DNA of 64,000 nucleotides from Eikenella corrodens (GTDB lineage Bacteria > Pseudomonadota > Gammaproteobacteria > Burkholderiales > Neisseriaceae): contig NZ_CP034670.1 in NCBI RefSeq assembly GCF_003990355.1, positions 372,001 through 436,000 of the forward strand, written 5' to 3'. Under the pieces are notes generated by a model. It did not search any database. It was given only the letters and a program-made list of their open reading frames with translations, and was not told the DNA's origin. Below are positions 1 to 7,733 of this stretch, piece after piece. Both the position numbers and the translations under genes were made by a program. Each line of letters begins with the position of its first letter. Position 1 is the stretch's first letter.

Positions 1-13
1 CAATTATAACTAT

Positions 14-991
14 GTGAACAGCTCAAATACGCATACCATACAAATCGTCCATGTTGAAAAACCGGAAGGTCCGATTAAGATTAAAAGGGGAGATACGGAA
101 ACTTCGATATCGAAACAAGCAATTTGGCGGTTGGCAGATGCGTTGTCAACGGGTGAGCCTGTCAATGTGGACAGGGTGTTTGGCGCAAGTTATAACTTTC
201 GTTCCGCACTAGAGGCATTGCTTGCCCATACACCCGAAATTTACTGGTGCAAATTGCAGCGGATACAACCGGGTCTGAATAAAAGCGAGGTGGTGGAAGG
301 GCACAAGCACATTATTTGGCTTCCCGATAGGCCGCATGAAAAAGGCGTAATGAAGGAATATGAGACAGATGTCGTTATTTCGGAAATCCCCTCCAACAAT
401 GTGGTTTACGATGCTTTATCCCTTCCTTCGACCCATTCAGAAATAGATATAGATGTAAAACGCCGCCACGTACAAATACAGATTGCCCTTTCAGCAATAG
501 GTTTCCAGCTTGGTTTCAGGACGTGGATTGCGAGAAACGACCAAGGTATCAGTTATGGGGATAAAAAAATTGCCGATTTGGACGGTATCGTGCAAAAGAT
601 AGAATGCGAGAAACTTATCAGTTCGTTTGACGGCGCGGTTCAGGCCGCAATGCATATTGATTGCATCTGGTTCAGGAATGGAAAACTGATGCCGGCGGTG
701 ATGGAGGTGGAACATAGTACGGGTGTACGTTCCGGCCTTGCGCGGATGAAGCAGTTGAAAGACCTGTTGCCACCATATGCTAATACGCGCTGGGTTATCG
801 TTGCTCCTGATGAAGATAGGGATAAAGTTTTTAAAGAAGCAAATGTTCCGATGTTTCAAAATTTAGATACCCAATATTTTCCTTATTCCGCAGTTGAAGA
901 GTTGTATTCCTTGTGCATTCGCCGGAAATTGACAAATAAAGCTGTCAATGAAGAATTTTTAGACTGCTTTATGGAAAAATGTGTAATGTAA
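14..991 (+). CDS. Restriction-endonuclease-like protein at the 5' side of pheT
   Basis: The product is 325 residues from the GTG at 14, but the frame is open to the window edge, so the true start may lie upstream. I do not recognise the exact family. Around D216 to E233 the sequence reads as an acidic residue, a hydrophobic strand and E231-V-E233 followed by HSTG, then a conserved-looking SGLxRM. This resembles the core of PD-(D/E)xK nucleases, where the Asp and Glu bind metal. A type II restriction enzyme is therefore a reasonable inference, not a proof. Base composition is visibly more AT-rich than pheT, which starts 54 bp downstream on the same strand. The junction upstream of pheT is, as I recall, a known integration site for restriction-modification genes in Neisseria meningitidis. 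The partner methyltransferase, if any, would lie left of the window. Confidence 0.5.
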   Translation: MNSSNTHTIQIVHVEKPEGPIKIKRGDTETSISKQAIWRLADALSTGEPVNVDRVFGASYNFRSALEALLAHTPEIYWCKLQRIQPGLNKSEVVEGHKHIIWLPDRPHEKGVMKEYETDVVISEIPSNNVVYDALSLPSTHSEIDIDVKRRHVQIQIALSAIGFQLGFRTWIARNDQGISYGDKKIADLDGIVQKIECEKLISSFDGAVQAAMHIDCIWFRNGKLMPAVMEVEHSTGVRSGLARMKQLKDLLPPYANTRWVIVAPDEDRDKVFKEANVPMFQNLDTQYFPYSAVEELYSLCIRRKLTNKAVNEEFLDCFMEKCVM

Positions 992-1045
992 TTTACACTC
1001 GGTTACCCTTAAGTTGTCCAATCAAATTTAATCTTTAGGAAAAAC

Positions 1046-3406
1046 ATGCAATTCTCCTACTCATGGCTGAAAACCCAAGCCGATACCGAACTTTCCGCCG
1101 ATAAGCTGGAACATCTGTTAACCATGTCCGGCTTGGAAGTGGAAGAAGCCGAGACTGCCGCGCCTGCGTTTACGGGCGTGGTGATTGCCGAAGTGAAATC
1201 CGTTGAAAAACATCCTGATGCCGATCGTTTGAACGTTACCCAAGTCGATGCGGGTACGGGTGAGTTGGTGCAGATTGTGTGCGGTGCGCCGAATGTGAAA
1301 GCGGGCATCAAAGTGCCGTGTTCGCTGCTGGGCGCGGTGTTGCCGGGCAATTTCAAAATCAAACCGACCAAGATGCGCGGCGTGGTGTCGAACGGGATGT
1401 TGTGTTCCACCGACGAACTCGGTTTGCCTGACGACGGCGTGAACGGCCTGCACATTCTGCCGCAAGACGCTCCCGTCGGCACAAACATCCGCGAATATCT
1501 GGATTTGGACGATACGGTGTTCACGCTGAAAATCACGCCGAACCGTGCCGACTGCCTGAGCATCAAAGGTATTGCGCGCGAAGTGTCCGCGCTGACCGGC
1601 TGCGCGTTTAAGCAGCCTGCAATCCATGCCGCGCCCATCACGGGCAGCCGCAAACAGCCCGTGCAGATTGATGCGCCTGCCGATTGTGGCCGCTTTATCA
1701 GTCGCGTGATTGAAAACGTGAACGCGCGCGCCGCTACGCCGGATTGGATGAAGCAGCGTTTGGAGCGCAGCGGTATCCGCAGCCTTTCCGCGCTGGTGGA
1801 CATTGGCAATTATGTGATGCTGGAAATCGGTCAGCCGATGCATGTTTTTGATGCCAATAAACTTTCAGGCAGCCTGCACATTCGTCGCGCGCGCGAAGGT
1901 GAAACGCTGGAATGCCTGAACGAGAAAACCGTCTCTCTGTCTGAAAATACGCTGGTAGTGGCCGACGAAAAAGGCGCGTTGAGTTTGGCAGGGCTGATGG
2001 GCGGCGCGGCGAGCGCGGTTTCAGACGACACACAAAATATCGTGCTGGAAGCGGCTTGGTTTGCGCCTGAAATCATCGCAGGAAAATCGCGCCAATACGG
2101 TTTTGGTTCGGATTCGTCGTTCCGCTTTGAGCGCGGCGTGGATTGCCGTTTGCAGGCTGATGCTATCGAACGCGCTACCGAATTGGTTTTGCAAATCTGC
2201 GGCGGTGCGGCAGGCGAAATGGTGGAAGCGTTGGGCAGGCTACCTGAAAACAAACAGGTCGAATTGCGTTTAGGCCGTCTGAAAACCGTGTTGGGCGTGG
2301 ACATTCCTGCCGAACAGGTGGAAACCATTTTGCAGCACTTGGGCTTGCAGCCTGAAAAAACGGCGGAAGGTTTCCGTGTTACCGCGCCGAGTTTCCGTTT
2401 CGACATCGAAATCGAAGCCGATTTGATTGAAGAAATCGGCCGCGTTTACGGCTATGAAAATATCCCCGACGATTACACGTCAGGCCGTCTGAAAATGCTG
2501 GCGCTGCCCGAAACCCGCCGTCCGCGTTTTGCCGTTTATAACGAAATGGCGGCGCGCGGCTACCGCGAAGTCGTCAGCTACGCCTTCGTTGACGAGCAAT
2601 GGGAGCTCGATTTTGCCGCCAACGCCAATCCCATCCGCCTGCAAAACCCGCTGGCGGCGCAGTATGCCGTGATGCGCTCCACGCTCATCGGCGGCTTGGT
2701 GGAAATTCTGCAAAACAATCTGAACCGCAAACAAAACCGCGTGCGCGTGTTTGAAATCGCCCGCGTGTTCAGCAAAGGTTCAGATGGCCAGTTTGTACAA
2801 AACGAACGCATCGGCGGCCTGTGGTACGGCGCGGCGATGCCGGAACAATGGGGAGAGAAAACGCGCAACGCGGATTTTTACGACATCAAGGCCGATGTAG
2901 AAAATCTGTTGAAAAACAAAGCGGTTGAGTTCGTTAAAACCGAACATCCCGCCCTACATCCCGGCCGCGCCGCCAATATCGTTTCAGACGGCCAGGTCAT
3001 CGGCTTTGTCGGCGAATTGCACCCGAAATGGCTGCAAAAATACGATTTGCCGCAAGCGCCGCTGGTATTTGAAATCGATATGGCAGCCGTGTTGGAACGC
3101 GAAAAAACGCGCTATCAGGCGGTATCGAAATTCCAGCCGGTGCGCAGGGATTTGGCGTTTGTGATGCCTGAAACCACTACTTTCGAGCAGTTGCAGGCTG
3201 CTTTGCGCGGCGTGAAATCCGATTTGATTCAGGAGATTACGTTGTTCGATGTGTATCGCGGGGTGGGGTTACCTGAAAACATGAAGAGCATGGCAGTAAA
3301 AGTGATCTTGCAGGATGCAGAACGTACTTTGACGGACGATACGGTTGAAGAGATCGTGCAGAAGTTGATTGCCGCTGCTCAAACCATTGGGGCACAGCTG
3401 CGGTAG
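1046..3406 (+). CDS. pheT: Phenylalanyl-tRNA synthetase beta subunit
   Basis: PheT is the large chain of the alpha2-beta2 cytosolic enzyme that charges tRNA-Phe. The 786-residue product has the family's usual length (about 795 in E. coli). It begins with the EMAPII-like tRNA-binding domain (about residues 39-150, containing VVIAEVKSVEKHPDADRL), followed by the B3/B4 editing region, the B5 domain, the catalytic-like core and a C-terminal ferredoxin-fold anticodon-binding domain starting near FQPVRRDLAFVMP. An AGGAAA Shine-Dalgarno sits just before the ATG. Two DUS lie in frame and are read as RLPEN and GLPEN. pheS would be expected upstream, beyond the restriction-like gene. An inverted DUS pair downstream forms the terminator. 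Confidence 0.97.
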   Translation: MQFSYSWLKTQADTELSADKLEHLLTMSGLEVEEAETAAPAFTGVVIAEVKSVEKHPDADRLNVTQVDAGTGELVQIVCGAPNVKAGIKVPCSLLGAVLPGNFKIKPTKMRGVVSNGMLCSTDELGLPDDGVNGLHILPQDAPVGTNIREYLDLDDTVFTLKITPNRADCLSIKGIAREVSALTGCAFKQPAIHAAPITGSRKQPVQIDAPADCGRFISRVIENVNARAATPDWMKQRLERSGIRSLSALVDIGNYVMLEIGQPMHVFDANKLSGSLHIRRAREGETLECLNEKTVSLSENTLVVADEKGALSLAGLMGGAASAVSDDTQNIVLEAAWFAPEIIAGKSRQYGFGSDSSFRFERGVDCRLQADAIERATELVLQICGGAAGEMVEALGRLPENKQVELRLGRLKTVLGVDIPAEQVETILQHLGLQPEKTAEGFRVTAPSFRFDIEIEADLIEEIGRVYGYENIPDDYTSGRLKMLALPETRRPRFAVYNEMAARGYREVVSYAFVDEQWELDFAANANPIRLQNPLAAQYAVMRSTLIGGLVEILQNNLNRKQNRVRVFEIARVFSKGSDGQFVQNERIGGLWYGAAMPEQWGEKTRNADFYDIKADVENLLKNKAVEFVKTEHPALHPGRAANIVSDGQVIGFVGELHPKWLQKYDLPQAPLVFEIDMAAVLEREKTRYQAVSKFQPVRRDLAFVMPETTTFEQLQAALRGVKSDLIQEITLFDVYRGVGLPENMKSMAVKVILQDAERTLTDDTVEEIVQKLIAAAQTIGAQLR

Positions 3407-3505
3407 ATAGGGCTTGCAGTGGCTGGGTTTTGATGCAGCAAGGCAGGCTGCACCACATCGGAACTTGGCCTGCTCTTTTGCCGAGAGGCAGCGAGGCTAC
3501 CCCTG

Positions 3506-3540
3506 TTTCAGGTAGCCTTTTATTCAAAGGCTACCTGAAA
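3506..3540. terminator. Inverted DUS pair between pheT and the type IIG-like gene
   Basis: TTTCAGGTAGCCTTT and AAAGGCTACCTGAAA face each other across a 5-bp loop, giving a 15-bp stem with T-runs in both directions. It lies between the convergent pheT and the minus-strand restriction/methylation gene and can serve both. Confidence 0.75.
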
Positions 3541-3569
3541 ACGTGTGGGCAACGAGTATTCTGCGGCTG

Positions 3570-4039
3570 CTACTCTTTCAAAAAGCCGTATTCGTACACC
3601 AACGGTTCGAGTTTGGCGGCGAGGGCGGCGTAGGCGGTTTCGAAGGGGGCGAAGTCGGTTTGCGGGGCGGCTTTTTTCAGGGCGTTGCGGATTTGGTACC
3701 AGCCTGCGCCGCTTTTGTCGAGCAGGTATTCGTCGCGGATTTTGCGTTCGATGTCGGCTTGGTAGAAGGCCTGCCACAGTTTCAGGCCTTCGTCATACAC
3801 GGCTTGGGCTTCTTTGGAGAGTTTTTTATCGCGCAGATAGTCGCTCATGAAATGCGATTGGAATCTGCCGTTGAAACCCACCTGCGCTTCGTCGTAGGGG
3901 ATGAAGTGGTTGGTGAGCTGCCATTTTCTGCCGTTCCATTCCAGCGCGTCTTTGGCCGTGCCCGCGGTGAGGTTGCTGCCGGAAAAGAGCATGTACAGTA
4001 GGCAGTCGAGGGCGAATTCCTGCGGAATTTCGGTATAAT
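3570..4039 (-). pseudogene. Out-of-frame C-terminal segment of the phase-variable type IIG-like enzyme
   Basis: This minus-strand segment reads from the end of the GGAA repeat tract to a stop at 3570, continuing as NYTEIPQEFALDCLLYMLF and then about 140 further residues, with KWQLTNHFIPYDEAQ and SKEAQAVYDEGLKLW. Those are typical of the C-terminus of long N6-adenine methyltransferases whose body is encoded upstream at 4112-6072. It is in a different frame from that body with the present repeat number. There is no ribosome-binding site of its own, and the reading frame continues back into the repeat, so I treat it as the detached tail of one gene. Removing one 4-bp unit or adding two would join it to the body and give a protein of about 830 residues. 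Confidence 0.75.
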
Positions 4040-6072
4040 TTCCTTCCTTCCTTCCTTCCTTCCTTCCTTCCTTCCTTCCTTCCTTCCTTCCTTCCTTCCT
4101 TCCTTCCTTCCAGACCGAAGTGCGGCTGTAGGAATTGGTCGCGGTCGTTGAGCCATGTGGGTGTAATTAAACGACGCACGGCAAAGATAACGGCGGCCTT
4201 GGCTAAATTATCTTTGTTTACAAAAAATCCACGCCCACTGCCAAAACCTGATGAAAGTAGCATAGTTAGTTTAGCCGCTTGTTGAAAATCATTGCCTGCA
4301 CAATTTAACCAAGCAACTGCATTATCAGACCATTTCGTACCACGCACATCTTTTTTGGCGGTTGCTGTAACAATTGCATTTTTTAATGGGACAGCTAGCG
4401 TGTCATTTGTATCTGGCCGTTCTACCCAGTCTGTTAGCAAATGTTCTTCTACGAAAAATTTTCGTGATCCTTCAGGTTGAACATTTTTGTTATATGAGGA
4501 TGTTTGGATTTCTGTTGGAAATGTAACATTCGGTTGATTTTGCTTTATTCGCCAAATTAAAAAGCCAATTGGAAAATTTCCATTTAATCCATCAAAATTT
4601 TTACTGTGAACAATAAAACCATTTTTATATTCAGCATGCCAATTATTGCGAAATTCTTGTAATGTTGGTGCAACAACATATTTCAATGTACTAAAAACAG
4701 CAACAACAGAGTTTGGTAATTCCAATGCAATACGCGACAAAAACTGTGTATATAAATCATTGCTGGCTTTACCAAATTTTTTCTTCGCGATATCAAGCAT
4801 TTTTGTTCTAGCAACTCCCTTTTTATTTTTCCCGCCTGTTATACTAAAACTGCTCGTCGCCTCGGCATACGGCGGGTTAATCAGCACCAGAATCTTTTTC
4901 TTTTTATCGGAGCGGGCTGCCTGAATATGGGCGCGCAGTTCGTGCGGCATTTTATCGGTCAGCGAGTAGTCGATTGTGCCGTCTGAAGCGATGTCGTCGT
5001 TCAGGTAGTCGTATTGGAAGCGGGTGGCGGCGGGGAATTGGCCGCCGGTCTGCATGACGTTGATGTCGTCGGTGTCCAGCGTGCTCATGAAGACGTTGCG
5101 CAGGTTGCCGTGTTTGGTTTCAAGGTTGCCCACGCCGCAGCACATGTCCCAGACGATGTAGTTTTTCTGCCAGTTTCTGCCGAGCGTTTCGCTTAATAAT
5201 CCATAGGCTTTTTCCACGACTTTAAGCGGAGTGTAATACGCGCCTTTGAATTGGCGTTCGTCCAGCGGGATGAGTTGGTCGCGGCGTTCGAGCAGGTAGT
5301 TGCGGTGTTCTGCGGCGGGCGGGCGGTGGTAGATGTTCCAAAATTCGCGGTAGCCTTTTTCGCTGGCGAGTTTGAGGACCCGGCCGCGCAGGGAGAAGGC
5401 GGGTTTGCCGTTGTAATTGGGGATGAGGCAGGTGTCCAGGCCGTCATCGATAACGAGTTTGTTGCCGTCGTGCATGATGTCGGCGTAAAACAGCAGGGCG
5501 TAGTCTGCGGGGTTCGGCAAGTCGCCGAGTTCCGCGCCGATGAGTTCCACCCAGCGGTCGAAGACGGGTTTGAGGTTGTTGGGGGTGATTTGGGTGCGGA
5601 CGATGCCGCCGTTTTTGATGCTGTCGCGCACGGCCTGCAAAAAGGCGGCTTCGTCTTCGGCTATGCGGTAAACGATGAAGTGGTCGTTGATGTAGGGCGA
5701 GACTTGGGCGATGAGTTCGCGGCTGACTTGGCTGGCGGATTTGCCCCATGCGATTTTTTTGTCGCTGAAGATGGGGGTAATGCTTGCGGTGGACATGAGC
5801 GCGGCTTTTTCGTTGTCGATGACGCAGAGCAGCGGGGGCAAAAACAGGGATTTTATATTTTTGCCTTCGTGATATGCGTGGCAGACGTAATACAAAAGCT
5901 GCGTGAACATGGTGTACACGTCTGTGGGCTTGTGTTTGGCTTCAAACCAGATTTCTTCGGTTTGGATGTCTATCAGGCCTTTGGTAACTTTTTTAAGCTT
6001 CAGCGCGCTGATATAAGCATCTTTTACGTCTTCTTCGCTTTGGGCGGTTTGGAGTTTTTGATATAGGGTCAT
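3826..6072 (-). CDS. Phase-variable type IIG-like restriction enzyme / N6-adenine DNA methyltransferase (tail out of frame)
   Basis: The body is a single-chain DNA-modifying enzyme. Residues 35-46 read D-I...E44-A-K46, the D...ExK pattern of PD-(D/E)xK nucleases. A gamma-type N6-adenine methyltransferase follows, with GAYYTP near 277 (motif X), DMCCGVGNLE at 309-318 (SAM-binding motif I) and the catalytic NPPY at 399-402. At about residue 655 the frame enters 18 tandem GGAA units, read as EGRK repeats, and then a 70-residue basic tail that is not the conserved C-terminus. The conserved tail is present in another frame (3570-4039). Nuclease and methylase motifs are intact, so the switch probably alters target recognition or folding rather than removing the enzyme. 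No separate restriction or specificity gene is adjacent. The type IIG label is inferred from domain order. Confidence 0.75.
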   Translation of the reverse strand: MTLYQKLQTAQSEEDVKDAYISALKLKKVTKGLIDIQTEEIWFEAKHKPTDVYTMFTQLLYYVCHAYHEGKNIKSLFLPPLLCVIDNEKAALMSTASITPIFSDKKIAWGKSASQVSRELIAQVSPYINDHFIVYRIAEDEAAFLQAVRDSIKNGGIVRTQITPNNLKPVFDRWVELIGAELGDLPNPADYALLFYADIMHDGNKLVIDDGLDTCLIPNYNGKPAFSLRGRVLKLASEKGYREFWNIYHRPPAAEHRNYLLERRDQLIPLDERQFKGAYYTPLKVVEKAYGLLSETLGRNWQKNYIVWDMCCGVGNLETKHGNLRNVFMSTLDTDDINVMQTGGQFPAATRFQYDYLNDDIASDGTIDYSLTDKMPHELRAHIQAARSDKKKKILVLINPPYAEATSSFSITGGKNKKGVARTKMLDIAKKKFGKASNDLYTQFLSRIALELPNSVVAVFSTLKYVVAPTLQEFRNNWHAEYKNGFIVHSKNFDGLNGNFPIGFLIWRIKQNQPNVTFPTEIQTSSYNKNVQPEGSRKFFVEEHLLTDWVERPDTNDTLAVPLKNAIVTATAKKDVRGTKWSDNAVAWLNCAGNDFQQAAKLTMLLSSGFGSGRGFFVNKDNLAKAAVIFAVRRLITPTWLNDRDQFLQPHFGLEGRKEGRKEGRKEGRKEGRKEGRKLYRNSAGIRPRLPTVHALFRQQPHRGHGQRRAGMERQKMAAHQPLHPLRRSAGGFQRQIPIAFHERLSAR
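4040..4111. repeat. Tetranucleotide tract (TTCC)18 inside the type IIG-like gene
   Basis: Eighteen perfect TTCC units (GGAA on the coding strand) span 72 bp with no interruption. All three frames through the tract read as the same cyclic KEGR peptide, so unit number only changes which frame follows. By my frame count the downstream conserved tail is joined with 17 or 20 units and not with 18. Such uninterrupted 4-bp tracts are known hypermutable sites for slipped-strand phase variation. Confidence 0.95.
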
Positions 6073-6286
6073 GGGGGCTTTCTTTCCGGGTTCTGGCTAC
6101 CTGAAACAGGGGGGCGGGTTTTGTACGGGGCGGAGGTTTGAAGCTTGTTTTGAATTGCGGCTTAAATTAAGGGGCCGGCATGCGAATCAGGCAAAGGGCT
6201 ACCTGAAAACGGCAAGGCGGTATGTTTGCTTCGTTGCAGCCTGCGTTTTCAGGTAGCCTCTTTTGCTGCATCCGACGCACGCCCGC

Positions 6287-7615
6287 TCAATGCCCGGCCA
6301 CGGTCATCTGTTCGAGCAGGAGGGAGCCGGTTTTGTGGGCGCTGCGTTTGAGGGCGTCGTTGGCGGCACCGGCGATGTTGGGCAGCATGTCTTGCAGGCG
6401 GCCGGCGATGGTGATTTCCTGCACGGGGTAGGCGATTTGGCCGTTTTCCACCCAGAAGCCGGCGGCGCCGCGCGAGTAGTCGCCGGTGAGGGTGTTGACG
6501 CCTTGGCCCATGAGTTCGGTAACGAGCAGGCCGCTGCCCATTTCGCGCAGGAGTTCGGCCTGGCTTGGGTGGGTGTGGCTGAGGATGAGGTTGTGGGCGC
6601 CGCCGGCGTTGGCGGTGGTGGGCAGGCCGAGTTTGCGGGCGCTGTAGCTGCTGAGGAAGTAGCCTTGGATGATGCCGTTTTCAATCACGAAGCGGGGGCG
6701 GGTGGCGACGCCTTCGGCATCGAAGGCGGTGCTGGCCAAGGCTTTGGGCAGGTGCGGCTCTTCGCGCAGGCTGAGGGCGGCGGGGAGGATTTGGCGGCCG
6801 ATGCTGTCTTGCAGGAAACTGGTTTGGCGGTAGAGCGCGCCGCCGCTGAGTGCGCCGACGAGGTGGCCGATGAGGCTGCCTGAAACGGTGGCATCGAACA
6901 GCACGGGGTAGCTGCCGGTGGGCAGGCTTTGGGCGCCGAGGCGCTGCACGGCGCGGCGGGCGGCGGTTTGGCCGATGTGTTCGGGCGTGTCCAAATCGGC
7001 GCTGCTGCGGGCGAGGTCGTACCAATAATCGCGCTGCATGCCGCTGCCGCTGCCGGCCACGACGCTGCAAGACAGGCTGTGGCGGCTGCTGCGCTGGTGT
7101 TGCATAAAGCCGTGGCTGTTGCCGTATGCGTATTGATAATGGCCGGTTTGGATGTGGGCGCCTTCGGAGTTGGTGATGCGGGAATCGGCGGCACGGGCGG
7201 CGGCTTCGCTGCGGCGGGCGAGCTCGGCGGCTTCGGCGGTGCTCAGCGGCCATTCGTGGTAGCTTTGCAAATCGGGAAATTCGGCGGCCATCAGGACGGC
7301 TTCGGCCAGGCCGGCGCAGGGGTCTTCGGCGGTGTAGCGGGCAATATCGAGCGCGGCGCGCACGGTATCGGCAATGGCGGCGGCGGAGAAATCGGCGGTG
7401 CTGGCGCGGCCTTTGCGCCAACCTACATACACGGTGAGGTCGAGCGATTTATCTTGCTGGTATTCGATGTGCTCGATTTCCTGCAGCCGCACCTGCACGG
7501 ATTGGCCGATGGATTCGCTCACGTCGGCTTCGGCTGCGGTGGCGCCGCCGGCTTTGGCCAGCTCGATGGCTTGGGCGCAAACATCGCGCAGGGTTTGCTC
7601 GCTGTGGTTAAACAT
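6287..7615 (-). CDS. pmbA: PmbA/TldE metalloprotease-complex subunit
   Basis: The 442-residue product matches the TldD/PmbA family in length (about 450) and in its N-terminal portion (AKAGGATAAEADVSES and LTVYVGWRKGRASTADFS) and C-terminal portion (GANTLTGDYSRGAAGFWVENG-like, read here as LTGDYSRGAAGFWVENG). TldD and TldE form a heterodimeric cytosolic protease known from microcin B17 maturation and CcdA degradation. TldE lacks the metal-binding HExxxH of TldD, and I see no such motif here, which supports the PmbA/TldE assignment. The gene is divergent from zwf, with 118 bp between the two starts. The partner tldD is not in the window. Confidence 0.92.
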   Translation of the reverse strand: MFNHSEQTLRDVCAQAIELAKAGGATAAEADVSESIGQSVQVRLQEIEHIEYQQDKSLDLTVYVGWRKGRASTADFSAAAIADTVRAALDIARYTAEDPCAGLAEAVLMAAEFPDLQSYHEWPLSTAEAAELARRSEAAARAADSRITNSEGAHIQTGHYQYAYGNSHGFMQHQRSSRHSLSCSVVAGSGSGMQRDYWYDLARSSADLDTPEHIGQTAARRAVQRLGAQSLPTGSYPVLFDATVSGSLIGHLVGALSGGALYRQTSFLQDSIGRQILPAALSLREEPHLPKALASTAFDAEGVATRPRFVIENGIIQGYFLSSYSARKLGLPTTANAGGAHNLILSHTHPSQAELLREMGSGLLVTELMGQGVNTLTGDYSRGAAGFWVENGQIAYPVQEITIAGRLQDMLPNIAGAANDALKRSAHKTGSLLLEQMTVAGH

Positions 7616-7695
7616 GGTGGTGTGCCCGTATCAAATGAAAACGCCGTATTGTACCTGAGCCGATGCTAAATTTTCAGGTAGCCTGACGGCGGGGC

Positions 7696-7701
7696 TATAA
7701 T
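7696..7701 (+). promoter_or_regulatory. Probable -10 box of the zwf promoter
   Basis: A perfect TATAAT lies 32 bp before the zwf ATG. The region where a -35 box would be expected overlaps an intergenic DUS and has no good TTGACA match, so only the -10 element is convincing. Confidence 0.45.
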
Positions 7702-7733
7702 GCGCCTATTTTTTCTTAACGGCCTATCCAACC

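Noticed and set aside
3845..4156. 103-codon frame through the tetranucleotide repeat
   Set aside because: It is the third reading frame of the phase-variable gene, not a separate gene.
5251..6066. 271-codon plus-strand frame opposite the type IIG-like gene
   Set aside because: Shadow of the nuclease/methylase body, whose motifs are on the minus strand.
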